Shown one piece after another: positions 1 to 26,796 of a DNA stretch of 64,000 bases. The position numbers and the translations under genes were made by a program. The DNA comes from Margaritifera margaritifera (taxonomy: Eukaryota > Mollusca > Bivalvia > Unionida > Margaritiferidae): NCBI GenBank assembly GCA_029931535.1, contig JAQPZY010000700.1, positions 248,001-312,000 on the forward strand, written 5' to 3'. The notes under the pieces were generated by a model. The model did no database searches and was not told where the DNA came from. It worked only from the letters and a program-made list of their open reading frames with translations. The first letter of the stretch is position 1. Every line of letters begins with the position of its first letter.

Positions 1-226
1 TATCTTTCCTGAATATAATGCAGTTTATTTCACACAAATATCATGAATATACAGTTAGCAGATATATAATGGTTTAAATGCAAAATGAAACAATGTAATA
101 ACATTAAAAATTCCTTTGTATGACATAAGTTTTCTACAATTACATCATACTGTCCAAAGGGATGTTTTCTCATGTCATTGCCCATATGTAGCAAATATTC
201 AAACTCTGACTAAGCAATGAACCAAC

Positions 227-14805
<14,579 letters not shown>

Positions 14806-15264
14806 CTATCAGAAAATCAATCAATCAATCTACCAGTACACAGTATTTATTTTGTTGTTACATAATATTATTTGATAGTCTGACACAATAGGCAGTCAAA
14901 AGCTCTTGTACAACTAATGTTATCCTGTGGTCTAACAACTAATGTTATCATGTGGTCTAAAAGTCACAAAATCTGATTAAAGTTGTTTCTGTCCACCCTA
15001 GTGTCAGGGGTTTTCATGCAGATAATAAAACATCGATTAAAAGTTAAAACTCAAAACTCTTGAAAAATACCTGTATGTAGGGCTTGGGAAATGCTGTAGC
15101 CCAATGTCCAGTATGGGTGAAATTCTTGGTTGGGCTAGTGAAACTTATTAAGAGATGTGTCTGTGACAAGTCAGTTTTTGTCAATAAGAAGAAGTTGAAA
15201 AAATGTAGATTAATAACTCTGATTCACAGCTAGCATGTAAAATAATCCCTCTCAGTTGCTTTCA

Positions 15265-15495
15265 CAAATGAAATACTAGCACTGCCAACAGATTTTACCA
15301 GCAGACCTATTTATTGTTATGAAATACATGTACCAGTACGCCAGCAATGTTACCAGCAGACCGATCTATTGCTATGAAATACACATATAAGTACTGTCAA
15401 CAGATGTTACCAGCAGACTGATCTATTGCTATGAAATACACATATAAGTACTGTCAACAGATGTTACCAGCAGACTGATCTATTGCTATTAGTAC
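15265..15495. repeat. Tandem repeat, 57-bp unit, about 4 copies
   Basis: The TACCAGCAGAC core occurs at 15296, 15351, 15408 and 15465. The last two copies are almost identical and the first is more diverged. Confidence 0.9.
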
Positions 15496-15499
15496 TGAA

Positions 15500-16158
15500 A
15501 AGAATGCCTGCCAATCTAGGCAATCTACAAAGCTCCTATGACAGTGTCACAAAATTGACAGTCTGTAAGTGTATTTCTCAGCCTCACTTGGGAGTAAAGA
15601 TCAAAGAATTTACTTTACTCTGCAGCAACAGTTTGTTGGTTGTGCTAAAACCAGCTAAACATTACAAGTTGCATTATACAGAAAAATCTTAGAAGGCCAT
15701 GGCAAGTTTTGAATTTTATCAGAGAACTGTTTTATTTATTAGATCAAAAGAAGCATTAACAGTACGACTTTAACAGCAGTCAAAATTGCAATATCTCCAT
15801 TACAAATATTGCCGGGATTTGATTTTTGATGAGATGTTACAATCTGATATACTGACATTAACTGATTATTTATCTTTAAAAACAAGCTTTTAAATGTTAT
15901 TACAAGCTGTAGGGAAAAGGAATAGTCCCAGAATATTTCTCTAAATTTACAAAGTTTGCTCTGTAAAATGTAAGCGTTAGAATAATAAATGAAAACAAAC
16001 ATGATCAACAATAGCACTGCAATTTCTGTGTTACTTGCATCTATGGACAAGCGAATCAGGAAAATATTAGCTAAGCCCTGGTTTGGCATAGGAATAATTT
16101 TGTTTCAAAACCTCAATCATTTGCTCTGTTTCCTAATTCCTCCCTTTCCTCAGTCATA
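15500..16158. other. No gene recognised
   Basis: Sequence upstream of the visible FAAP24 exons, either 5' intron or flank. Short open frames exist on both strands with no recognisable domain. Confidence 0.4.
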
Positions 16159-16434
16159 TGCAAGTCCACCAAGTTTGTTTACAATATGAACCCATGCCCT
16201 GAGGATGAATGCAAATCCACCAAGTTTGTTTACAATGTGAACCCATGCCCTGAGGATGGTGCAAGGGTCTTCATTGTTTGAGTTTGAAACATTCCTCTAG
16301 CACCCCAACATGTGTTTACAACATCTTGTGTCTTGTTGTGTGTCTCTGGGCAAGTCACTTAACTCCTACTGTCTCATCATATAACCTTTTATGTGCTGAT
16401 GTGTCAATAACACCAATCAATCAATCAATCACTT
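16159..16434 (+). repeat. Short direct repeat followed by CORE-SINE-like fragment
   Basis: CCACCAAGTTTGTTTACAAT...GCCCTGAGGATG occurs twice in tandem (16159-16258). A fragment follows with CTGGGCAAGTCACTTAACTC at about 16346-16366, the signature of the CORE domain of tRNA SINEs, and an (ATCA)n tail at 16408-16432 typical of a SINE 3' end. The tRNA-like head is not clear. Confidence 0.5.
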
Positions 16435-19400
16435 AGTACTTGATATTAATTACTGAATATTAGCCAAGTGTAAATAATTGTTACAGATAACATTTTTTAT
16501 GCTATATACTTTTGTAGGTATTGTTTATTAGCATCACAAAACAATACTGCATGTGACATTCATATACAGTTGGTAACAAAAAGAATGCTTTTTTTATGCA
16601 ACAGCCAATAAGGAAATAGTCAGCGGGTCTTCTCAAAATGACACCCAATTTATAATGTAACAAAACTGAAGAAGCAATTGTTAATGAATTCTGACACAGT
16701 CAACACACAAATACAGGGTGCAAGCTTGATAATGAAATGGGTTAAGAAGATGCTGGCCATGGCCTGACTGTAAAGCCTGCCCCTGATCTATATTCCAAAT
16801 CAGAAGACTGTGGGATAAAATGGTATTTAAATAAAAGGAAAGTAAACAACTTGAACACTGGAGTTCATCTAGGGTATGGACAGATGTACATGGACACCAA
16901 TGTGATTGCTATGTTAAGTTTCCACCAAGACTGGTTCGAGAAAAATCATGAAAATATTACATATATGAGTAAGATAATGGGTTGTAAACCCTTCTAATAC
17001 ATGTCCAATTTAATAAGTATATAACAATAGACAAGGTTAGTAACTCAATAAATTTCAGTTTCACACCTTGCCTTTGATTTCTATATAGTATTCACATTTT
17101 CATTGCAACTTTTCAATAATCTACTGTTAAGTGTTATTTTAATGTGGAGATCAGTGTTCCAGACAGAAATCTTTTACAGACCACACAAGGTAAGGGCACA
17201 TCTCTATCAGACGAGAGTCACTATGTCATAATGATATTTATAATTTTACAATGAAAATTTACATTTATATTTTCTTCTCAAATTGTAATAAAACATGTAG
17301 AATTGATAAGGAAAATAAAACGACTCAAAGCTAATAATGTGGAGAGACACTTTTTAAAACAGACATAAAGAACTCAGACAAAACAGTGTAAGTTGACAAC
17401 TTACATTGTGTATAGTGGACTTATTATTTTGTACACATTATCATTAAATGATAAATATGACAGCAATATACCTGTAAAGAATAATTATTAATATTATTAG
17501 GGAGCTAAAATACCATTTTTGCTCAAATTGAATTCCTACTACCAATTTATATGACTTAATAAAAAGATTCACATTTTATGGTAAATCTTTTTAAGTACCT
17601 CCCCCTTTTTTTACATTGTTGAAAATTTAGAGGCAACTGACTTAATTTCCTACTTTAAGCATTTTTTTAATATGTGTTTTATTAGTAGAATTATTGAGCT
17701 CTGTCGATTTTTAATGTAGTATATACATGCTTTGATATGTTTGGTGAAGCAGACTAGTTCTAGTGATGCTTGCATATTGCAGCTGGAGTGACTTCTTCTG
17801 AAGAAACAAATGTAGACCAAACCAAGAATGTGTCAAGCCATTACATTTCTGTGTGAACTGTAAACACTGTACTAGCCATGCATATGGCATTTGTTACATG
17901 TGCAAGTTGTGCTGGAGGGGGAGAGGAGTGCATTTAAAAATGATAATTTACCTCAAATATTTACTCCAAAAATGAATTAGACCTGTAAGACCAGTATGAC
18001 TTCATCCTGATTGAAGAAATCTCCAGTTTAGCAGCAACTGATGAAATGTCGATGGCTGTGGTTCTATCTTTCTTTATATTAATAGATCCCGTATCTCATT
18101 TTGTACTTTATAAGTACATATACAGCCTTTCATGAATTATTCATTTCATGCTAAAATAAGGCTGATCACGGGGTCATGTATCAGATAATATTGCAGGTAG
18201 TGATGGCATTGATTTTGCAAACAAATTAAATGAAATAAAATAAAAATGCTTTCGTAAAATAAAAATGCTGTTGTTTGCCAAAAAGGAGGTTTCTGAATGA
18301 TTGTGCTTTGCAACTTTTCTCATTTTCAAGCTGGAAAAGTCTACATTTTTCACTCTGCATGGTTGTACCATATGTGTCAATCGTTTGAACAACCATTGTG
18401 GAATGGTAAGATTTATAGTTCATTGATTTTCCTAAAAAGAAAATTGGATTATGCCTAAAATATTTACACTTTTAAACTTATTATTTATGGTGGCAGAAAT
18501 AACAAGCAAAGTTATCTTTGGGGTTAGTGAAATTTAATGACATATATGCTTCCAAGTCAGATTGCTTGCGGTAATGTCCTTTGATATTATAGTTAAGTTT
18601 AGGCGAGGACATATGCCTGCCATTTAATCCTTAATCTGAGTAGAATGTGTTCAGCAATCAATTAAGAAAGTGATTCAAGTCTGAAAAACAACTAAACCAA
18701 CCAATTTAACTAACAAGGTGTAAGGAAATGACAATGTTTATAAAGATACAAAGTTTGCATTTCACAAAGGCAAAGCAGCGTACTATAGGGGGCAGGGCAC
18801 CCCTCCATTTCTTTCTAGATGGAACACTGGAGAAATTTTCCTTTCCAAAGAGCTATCACAGTTTTGTGTTACACCTATTCAAAGTTAGGAGCAAGAAAAT
18901 GTCCAAAAAATTTTTTTGTCTGGGCTATGCTCGCCCTAGGTAAACATTATTTTTAAGAGTGTGCAGCTTTATTGATACACTGTCAAGCCAAAACGAACAT
19001 ATATGCAGATATTTATGTAATTTCAGGAGTTTAAAGAAAAATGTAGTGCGCTACAATTATTGACAGTGCGGAGTAGTTTTCCCCATATTGTGACACAGCT
19101 GCAGTGCATCTATCAATCAGGGTCAGATTCCATTGAGACTGCTTGTCTTATCAAATTTATTTGAAGTATACACACACACAGACAGGCACAAGTTTCATTT
19201 GGGCAGGTGACGATGCCATCTGACATAGACCACATGATAATGACATAAAGTCATTCGAAAAATGGTGCTTGCGGAAATATGTGCCCTGGATCTGTACTGT
19301 ACAGTTGCAGTTTTCTTTCTTTATGTTTTGACTATAATCTGTCACCTTGCAGACCAGAAGATAAATCTGTATTTTTCCATCTTCCACTTAAAACAATGTG

Positions 19401-19579
19401 ACCAACTGGAACCCTCAAAGTTGATTTGACAGGTGTTTGGCTAAATTGAAAGTCGTTTGAGCAGCCCGCCATTCAGGAATCTGCTTTGAATGAATCATGG
19501 TCATTAAGACGCTTATTTCGGCTTGTTGATACATGATGATGCCGATTTTTGAATTATACATGAACACAATTGCATTATA
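16435..19579. other. AT-rich intergenic or 5' intronic sequence
   Basis: Nothing I can assign. A segment at 18780-18945 reads like a decayed repeat. Its minus-strand KWRG-like peptide was considered as FAAP24 exon 1 and rejected. Confidence 0.4.
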
Positions 19580-19587
19580 TCTATTAT

Positions 19588-20722
19588 TGGGAGTGACTAT
19601 TTACACGACCGTCAGGTATATAGTCTTTTCGTCTCAGAATGACTATATACCCGACGGTCGTGTATAGCCAGTTTGTACAACCTGCAGTTGGTTCGAGTTC
19701 GCCCTGAAATGACTATATATACGACCGTCATACCCGACCGTCGTGAATATAAAAATTTATTTTATGTAAGGCCGTGAATTACTGGATTTTCCAACAGAAA
19801 TAATTTTGATAATACACTGGAGTGAAATACAATATAATTTTCACTTCCGCGTCGATAACATCATGACCAAGAATTTGGAATTATTTTTAGACGCTTGTGT
19901 CCATCATTTGTTTTCTGCCCTGAGGCAGGTTCGAGGCATCCGTCTTCTCCATTCTTCCCTGAGCATCGCTCTACATTTCATGTTCGCATACGAGTTATTC
20001 TCCAGTAGCATGATTCTAGGCTTTCCTCTTGGTTGCTTTCCTTCCATTCTGCCTTCTATGACTTCACTTAACAGGCCTTCACCTCTTAAAATGTGTCCGA
20101 TCCACTTTTTCCTCTCGAGTATAACATTCAATAAAGTTATCTTTTCATCTTTAACCTTTTATCAGACCGCCTTGCATGGAGTCGAACCAAGTTCAAACCC
20201 AACGATGCGCATATAACATTTAAAATTTTTTTTTAAAAACAAATATGTTTGTATGTGTTGTTTTACCTTGAATTCGGAAGGAAAACTATGTTACTACTGA
20301 TATTTTCTGTGCGAATACACACAAAACACAGCAGAACATAAATGGTTAAGCTCTGACCTTATCGTGCAGGAAACATTAAGAAATCTGTTACGGAATACAT
20401 TAAGAAATCTGTTACTTCAAATCTGTTTTACATAGGCAGAGCAATACGTCTGCTTATAAAATAAGAAGAAAATTTGCTTGTTTTGATTGAATGTATGTGT
20501 GTATTGTGCCAATTTAATGTTTATAATGTATTTGTCGGATATATCTTCGTGAAGCATCCCTAGAGATTCTTGGTAGCACCTCTATCACATATAACTTCTA
20601 CCGTTTAGTCATTTTGGAGCATTATTTACCCGGGAGTCGGGTACCTCAAAATGGTTAAATACCCGACAGTCGGATACCTTAAAGTTGCTATATACCCGAC
20701 AGTCGTGTAAATTGCCTCGGCC
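19588..20722. mobile_element. CpG-rich TIR transposon with 8-bp target duplication
   Basis: The 8-base word TCTATTAT flanks both ends (19580-19587 and 20723-20730). Inside it the left end reads ACTATTTACACGACCGTCAG and the right end, inverted, CAATTTACACGACTGTCGGG. A subterminal word of the form TATACCCGAC(A/G)GTCG recurs in both orientations at about 19600, 19650, 19715, 19735, 20640, 20675 and 20695. These CpGs stand out in an AT-rich background. There is no transposase. A non-LTR fragment (19904-20131) is nested or captured inside. The 8-bp duplication suggests hAT, but the ends do not look like a family I know. Confidence 0.72.
19904..20131 (-). pseudogene. Non-LTR retrotransposon ORF C-terminal fragment
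   Basis: The minus strand encodes RKKWIGHILRGEGLL, EGRMEGKQPRGKPR and REEWRRRMPRTCLRAE. The W.GH.LR...EG...G.R.RGRPR pattern is the conserved tail following the reverse transcriptase of many RTE/Jockey-like elements. Only this tail is present, consistent with 5' truncation. Confidence 0.75.
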
Positions 20723-20765
20723 TCTATTATGATCCTACTCACTGAAGGTCAAATGATAATAATAA

Positions 20766-20768
<3 letters not shown>

Positions 20769-20845
<77 letters not shown>
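20769..20845. repeat. (GA)n microsatellite
   Basis: About 77 bases of pure GA dinucleotide. It generates an artefactual Arg-Glu reading frame on the plus strand. Confidence 0.97.
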
Positions 20846-20848
<3 letters not shown>

Positions 20849-20989
20849 CAGGCATGGGCGACTGAGGATTTTTTCCGGAGGGGGTGGGGATGGGGGGTGC
20901 AAAGCCGAAATCAAAGGAACGAGCCTTCAGAGTCATGCCAATGGAGTAAATGGGAGAGGCAAGCTCCCCCAGTCAGATTTTGGTGTTTT

Positions 20990-21054
20990 AATGTGTGTTT
21001 GTGTGTGTGTGTGTGTGGGGGGGGGGGTTAAAACTTGCTGCAGGCTTGCAGCTA

Positions 21055-21136
<82 letters not shown>
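20990..21136. repeat. (TG)n and (TA)n microsatellites with G-runs
   Basis: (GT)n with a run of G at 20996-21027, then (TG)n at about 21053-21080 running directly into (TA)n up to 21135. Confidence 0.95.
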
Positions 21137-21138
<2 letters not shown>

Positions 21139-21139
21139 G

Positions 21140-21765
21140 AACACATTATAGTATATACAAAATCATATAGATGAAGGAACAATAATTATATGTAGAGATA
21201 CGAAGAATTAATACGTCGTATCTGTAATTAGGGTTTTCTATGCTGTTTTTTCCTTCTTTTTTTTCAACTATTGTAATACTTTCACACTCTGTTAGTAGCA
21301 ATATAATGCGACTTTGGCTACACCTTGCATCACATTTGCTACATCACGGAGCAGCCACGTTTTTACTATACCCCTTGAGCCTTGATGGGGGTGGCGGTGG
21401 TGAGGGGAAGGTGGGAGGAAGGTGGTCATGGCAGCATAGTATTAGGTGGGTGTACAGGGTTTGGTTCCACATTGCACCTCATTTTTGCTACGCCAACACT
21501 AGTCTGTGGGAGTCTTTGGGGGTGGGGGTGGTCTAGGTGGACCTCTGGCGGTCATGGTAGCAGGAGGGTGAGCACCACTCTAATTAGAGAGATGATCGGC
21601 TTATGGGATATGAGCACGCTAGTAATGCCTAGCATAGAGCGAACGAACACCCTGTAGTAATCTACCATAACTTAGACTCTAGCAAGGAACAAATTGTAAT
21701 ATTTATTGAAAAGATACATTTATTTTTTATAACTTAGTTGACGACGGGTCCCTAGAAATCGCCAG
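21140..21765. other. Spacer with G-rich patches, no gene recognised
   Basis: It contains GGTGG-rich stretches at 21385-21560 and short open frames with no domain. GC content rises towards the polymerase relic that follows. Confidence 0.4.
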
Positions 21766-21769
21766 GCCC

Positions 21770-24700
21770 CATTGCAATTGCTCCCTTGCCCCCTCCTCTC
21801 GACGGGTCTGCCCTATATCAGCAAAAGCCTGCACCGGGTCCAAGGCACCCACCCACACCAGCTCCGAAACAGCCACCCATACCGGCCACGAGGCCATTCA
21901 TAGCGGCTAAACGATGGACCAGGTGAAGGGCTGCAAAAGAAGCAAAGGCCCTTCGCCCAGTCCCCGCCTACGATACCTTTTGCCAACTCTCATACAAAAA
22001 GTCGGTCGTTCCGGAAAGGATAAAATTGTCGTCGACTATAAAGCCGTGATACCAGAAGCAGACCTTTCCAAACAACTCAGAGCCATGACCCCCGGATTGA
22101 TAAACATCCTGACACAGGAGATTGGAAAGAAGGGCGTCAGGTTTAACCTTAGCGTTAAGGCACAGCTAGAAAAGGTTACAGCAGAAGGATAAGCTATCTT
22201 TATTCCGACCTACGTATCGGCCACCTGAGCAGAAGTGGCGCTATTGGCTGAAGACCTCAATAAGCTGATCCTTAAGGCCATAGCGAAGATCGAGTAGCGA
22301 TTGGAAAAGTTTAAGAACAAAGGCACATACCAACGCCTAAGTGGGCCCCAAAAGTAGTCATCAGCGTAGAAAACCACGACATCCGACGCATTGAATGGGC
22401 CATCCGTTCTGCCCTTTATTCTGCCGATGATCACGCCGAACGTATCAGCATGTATACTAAATATATAATGTTACGCTTTGACAAAACTTAAGTGTCCGAT
22501 GAAGGTCTCTGATATTACTAAGTTTGAGAACCTCAACCGCACCATCGCCGTCAACGTCTTTGGCTGGGAACATTCCCTCTACCCCAAATGTATATCCAGT
22601 AAAGCTTTGGCTATAACGATCAACCTACTACTGCTGTCAGAAGATAATAAGCAGCATTTTGTATCGATACAAAATCTTTCCAGGATGGCCTATTGCAGTG
22701 GTTCTCAATTTTGTTTGTTTGTTTGTTTGTTCAATGACCACTTGAAAATTGCTGAGGGTCTAGGCGAACCATTAATGATCTTTCCTAATGTTGATTGTAC
22801 CGTTAGTTGTTGTTCCACAACCTTTCCGCGGACCACATGAATGGAGCTCGCGGACCACAGTTTGAGAACCTCTTTCCTATAGGATTAGCAAACATAAGGA
22901 GCGAAAGCATGTATGCTGCCGATGCCTACACGCCTTTTCCAGACCTGACCTTCTTGATAGCCATACTAAGGATTGTCGAAGCATAGGCTCAAAGCCGCAG
23001 AGGACCTTCCTCCCAGAGCCTGGAAAGAATAAGCTTTACTTTAAGCACCTCTTTCATCAGATGGCCGTACCTGACGTTATCAATGTTGACCTAGAGGCCC
23101 TTTACGTGCCGGTGAAAAGGGAAGAGGTCGATCCTACCTATAGTGATACCTATAAAACCTCCCGCCAGCCTCCATGCGACTGCTGCTACGTCATTAAGCG
23201 ATGTGATGGTAAAACAAAAAATCCAGTCATATACGGAGGAAAAGACGTGGTAGTCCAACTGACCAAACGCCTGGAGAAGTAGATTGTAAACCTCTGAGAG
23301 GAATTGGCCCACCCTCGACCTTTGGCGATGACACCCGCCAACACTGCTGTGTTTGAAGCGGCTAATGTTTGTCACATCTGCCGAAAGCGGCCGGGTGATG
23401 ACATAGTAAGAGACCACTGCCACATCACTAGGCCGATACCGCGGAGCCGCCTATAACAGCTGTAACCTCCAGCTACGACTAAGCCCAGAAAAAACGAAAG
23501 TCGTTATTCTTCACAACTTGAGGAACTACGACGGACATCTGCTGATGGCAGCTCCTGGAACGGCTTCAACGGCAGGCATCAATATCATTCCAAACAACAT
23601 GGAAAAATATATAACCTTTTCCCTGGGCCAGCTCCAGTTTATTGACAGCTACCAGTTCTTGCCCTGCAGCATATCCAAGCTGGCTGATGACTTCAGGATG
23701 GCTTCTGCATCACCCGTCGATATACCACATACGATATACCCCTTCTGATCGCCAAGGGTGTCTATCCGTACGAGTATATGGATGGGTGGCATCGGTTTGA
23801 TGAGACGCAGCTACCCCTCATCAAGGCCTTTTACAGCAGCCTCAGCCATACTGGTGTATCTTCCGAGGGCTATCAGCATGCTCAGAAAGTATGGGATACC
23901 TTTGGCTGCAAAAAGATGGGGGACTATCACGACCTTTACCTTAAGACGGACGTGCTTTTTTTGGCTGATGTCCCTGAACCCTTTCGGGTCACCTCTATGA
24001 AGACGTATGAGATCGACCCTCCTCACTATTTTAGCACCCCCGGGATGAGCTGGAACGCTCTGCTCAAAACCACAGGCGCAGAATTCAGGTTGCTGACAGA
24101 CATCGATATGCACATCTTTTTAGAGACTCAAGTTGCTGACAGACATCGATATGCACATCTTTGTAGAGAGGGTGACCCGCTGCGGCACCTTTATGGTGAG
24201 TAAGCGATAGACAAAGGCAAAGAACCCCAAGTGCCATGACAGCGACCCATCCGAGTCTACTACCTGGATCGTTGATCTTTGCATACTAATAACCTCTATG
24301 AATGGGCGATGATGCAGAGTCTACCCACGGGCGGCTTTCGCTGGGTCAATCCTGAAGAGATTGATGTAAGTAAAATAACCCCTGACGCCCCAAAGGCTAC
24401 ATACTAGAGGTGGACTTGGAATATCCCGAAGAGCTTCACATTGCTCATAGCGACTTTCCTATGGCCCCCAAGTCCATGATTATTCCAAAAGAGTGGTTAT
24501 CCTCCTACCAACACGGATTGGTGAACAAGCTGGGAGGTCACTACACCGGATACACAAAGCGGACGAAAAAGGAGCGATACGTCATTTACTACCGAAACCT
24601 GCAACTCTACACTAGCCTTGGGATGCTCATCACCAAGATTCATCGAGCGCTAGAGTTTGACCAGAGCCCGTGGATGTCACCTTACATCCAAAAGAATACG

Positions 24701-25330
24701 GACTTGCGGGCTAAGGCCACGAAGGGGTTTGACAAGGACTACTTCAGCTGCTAAATAATTCTGTCGTTGGTAAAACCATGGAAAATTCGATGAAGCGCAT
24801 ACGCGTCGATTCGGCTCGACCCGAGGGTCAAGAAGACAAGGTGCGACGCCTGATCACCGACCCAGCCTTTCGGACTTCTGATCTTTGAAGATAACATTGT
24901 AACAGTACACTCCACCAAATCCAGACTCAATCTTAACCGCCACGTCTATACAGGCCAGGTCGTCCTCGATCTATCGAAATATTTGGTGTATGACTTTTAC
25001 TATAACCACATAAAGGCGCATTACGGTGTCAATGCCCAGCTGCTCTACACCGATACAGATAGTCTGCTGTTGGAGGCGGAGACGAAAGACATCTATAGGG
25101 ACATGGCGGAGGAGACTGACCTGTACGATACGAGTGACTTACCAACTTATCACCCCTAACACAGCGACACTAACAAGAAGATGGTAGAAAAGTTTAAGAA
25201 TGAATTTAACGGCGTCCCTATTGCTGAGTTCATAAGCCTACGCCCTAGGATGTACTCTGTTGTGCTAGCAGACAGTTGAGAGGCCCAAAGGGCCAAGTTG
25301 TAGCGAAATTGACGGTCAAGGCTGACCTAC
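21770..25330 (+). pseudogene. Maverick/Polinton (adintovirus-like) family B DNA polymerase relic
   Basis: About 3.5 kb of clearly GC-richer sequence carries, in order but in shifting frames, parts of a protein-primed type family B DNA polymerase. Upstream is a proline-rich region (21800-21890). A DLE exonuclease-type motif is at 23088-23096. A CxxC (23370-23381) plus DHCH (23412-23423) signature resembles endonuclease VII. Then come conserved polymerase blocks at 23518-23748, 23778-24203 and 24410-24754, and a YTDTDS palm motif C at 25046-25063. Such polymerases replicate large, self-synthesising virus-like transposons. The copy is dead: there are many stops, the motifs fall in different frames, a 43-bp internal tandem duplication lies at about 24087-24160, and a MITE is inserted at 22696. 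No integrase, capsid or protease gene accompanies it. The family call is firm; the exact clade is not. Confidence 0.85.
22696..22874. mobile_element. hAT-type MITE inserted in the polymerase relic
   Basis: The left end CAGTGGTTCTCAA and the right end TTTGAGAACC form the inverted repeat of a widespread small hAT MITE type. The flanks GCCTATTG (22688-22695) and TCCTATAG (22875-22882) form an 8-bp duplication with two mismatches. It interrupts the polymerase relic, so it inserted after the polymerase integrated. Confidence 0.82.
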
Positions 25331-25439
25331 GATATAAACTATACCTCGAGAACCTTACGCAGAGAAGGTAGTTTCGACACAACAATGCAGCCATACGTAG
25401 CAAGAAAACATCAGATGTGGGGTATATAGCCTCACGACT

Positions 25440-25482
25440 ACGAGCCTATCTCCGCTGCCCCCCCCCCCCAAAAAAAAAAAAA
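25440..25482. repeat. C-run followed by A-run
   Basis: CCCCCCCCCC then about a dozen A, at the 3' end of the polymerase relic. Nothing else between 25330 and 25600 is recognised beyond decayed polymerase-like sequence. Confidence 0.9.
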
Positions 25483-25669
25483 TGCTACTGATGGGATTGC
25501 GACCAGAGCCTTTGGCCACGTCCAAACGCAGGTGGGGGCCGACAGTTTGAAGAGATTATGAACGCCTTACTTATGAAGTGCCAGAATAACTAGACGTGAC
25601 GAAGTCGGCTAGCAGGCGCTGCACCACTGTTGGAGGAAGGTGCTTCTTCTTGCACCTCATGCGGGACCA

Positions 25670-26179
25670 CTAGATTTGTAGAACGCAGGGCAGGGTCGTG
25701 TTGTACGTCCAAGCCACATACTCCACTGGGACCCCCGTCTCCCGCAGGGATAGTATCTCCGCTAGATGCCCATATGCCGTTAACTCGATTAATACTAATA
25801 CAAAATTGTTTAGCAACAACCTCCGCTGATAACTTATCGCAAAGATTTTGTATTTATTTAAGTTGCTCTTGTGAAATGGCTTATGTTGTCTTATATGATC
25901 ACAGAATATTGTCTCTTGTAGCCGCCACATTTTATTTACCTGATAGACACCGATATTAAAACGTTTTGCAATAGTCCATGACCCAACCTTACCACTCAAA
26001 GACGGTATCACTTTTATCTTATCTGACTGAAGGTCAGTCCGTCCTGCAGGGGACCATATTTTTAACACACGGCCTTGACCGATACCAATGCATTTTTTAA
26101 CAATATGTACGGGCACATTACCACACAAGGACGAACTCTTTTCTATCTGCTTGGAGGAAAGATCTATCTGACCCGACAT
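25670..26179 (-). pseudogene. pogo/CENP-B-type helix-turn-helix fragment
   Basis: A 169-codon minus-strand frame contains, at residues about 50-92 (26032-25904), LQSDKIKVI...WTIAKRFNIGVYQVNKMW. This fits the Psq/CENP-B N-terminal helix-turn-helix (pattern S.KI..I......S...IAK.FNI...QV..I) of pogo/Tigger transposases and some virus-like elements. No DDE domain follows, and the C-terminal part is unassigned. It may belong to the neighbouring Maverick relic or be an independent insertion. Confidence 0.5.
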
Positions 26180-26790
26180 ATTGTTATCATATAATTAATT
26201 ACTGTTACCTCTAATTGATTATTGTCCGGTGGATGTTGTTACCTCCTTTACACATCGTAGTCTTTTAACGTGACTTGTGCTATTGTTGGTCGATCTCCTG
26301 TACAGCTTTTATTTTTATTTTATTTTTTACCATTCCTATTTGTATTTCATTTATTTGATCGGGCGGAAGAATCCTGTTCCGCGGTCACATGGGATAATAC
26401 CCCGCAGTTATTGCTTCCTGTACCAGTCAAATTATAGTTACTCGAAACGCAGTAATGCAAAATCGTTGGACGTGTGTATGTGTCGTCTGAACGTAAATAT
26501 TCAAGTAAAAAAAATATTTGACAATGTGATTATATTATAAAGAGGAGCTCAATTTAAAAACAAACGTATTCCCGAAGTTTCACCTTTTAAACAAGTTTTC
26601 GAATATTTTGGCCCGCGATTTGCTACAAATAATGATACGAGGCGCTCTTAAATATCATCTTCCCCATCAAATGCTATAGAGCTTTCAGCATTGATTAACG
26701 CATTGAGTGTAACAAACACTGAAGTAGTTTTCAAACATCGTAACAACCAAGATTGTCCCTCAATTTTTTTTTATTTTTTAAATAGTCATT
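26180..26790. other. Spacer, no gene recognised
   Basis: AT-rich sequence with T-runs between the helix-turn-helix relic and the NAT9 upstream region. Nothing assignable. Confidence 0.4.
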
Positions 26791-26796
26791 CGGACT

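Noticed and set aside
18790..18850. Minus-strand VPSRKKWRG-like peptide as FAAP24 first exon
   Set aside because: Spacing and flanks do not fit FAAP24 and no donor in the right phase follows; the segment looks like a decayed dispersed repeat.
20729..21031. Plus-strand frame with Arg-Glu repeats
   Set aside because: It is translated (GA)n microsatellite.
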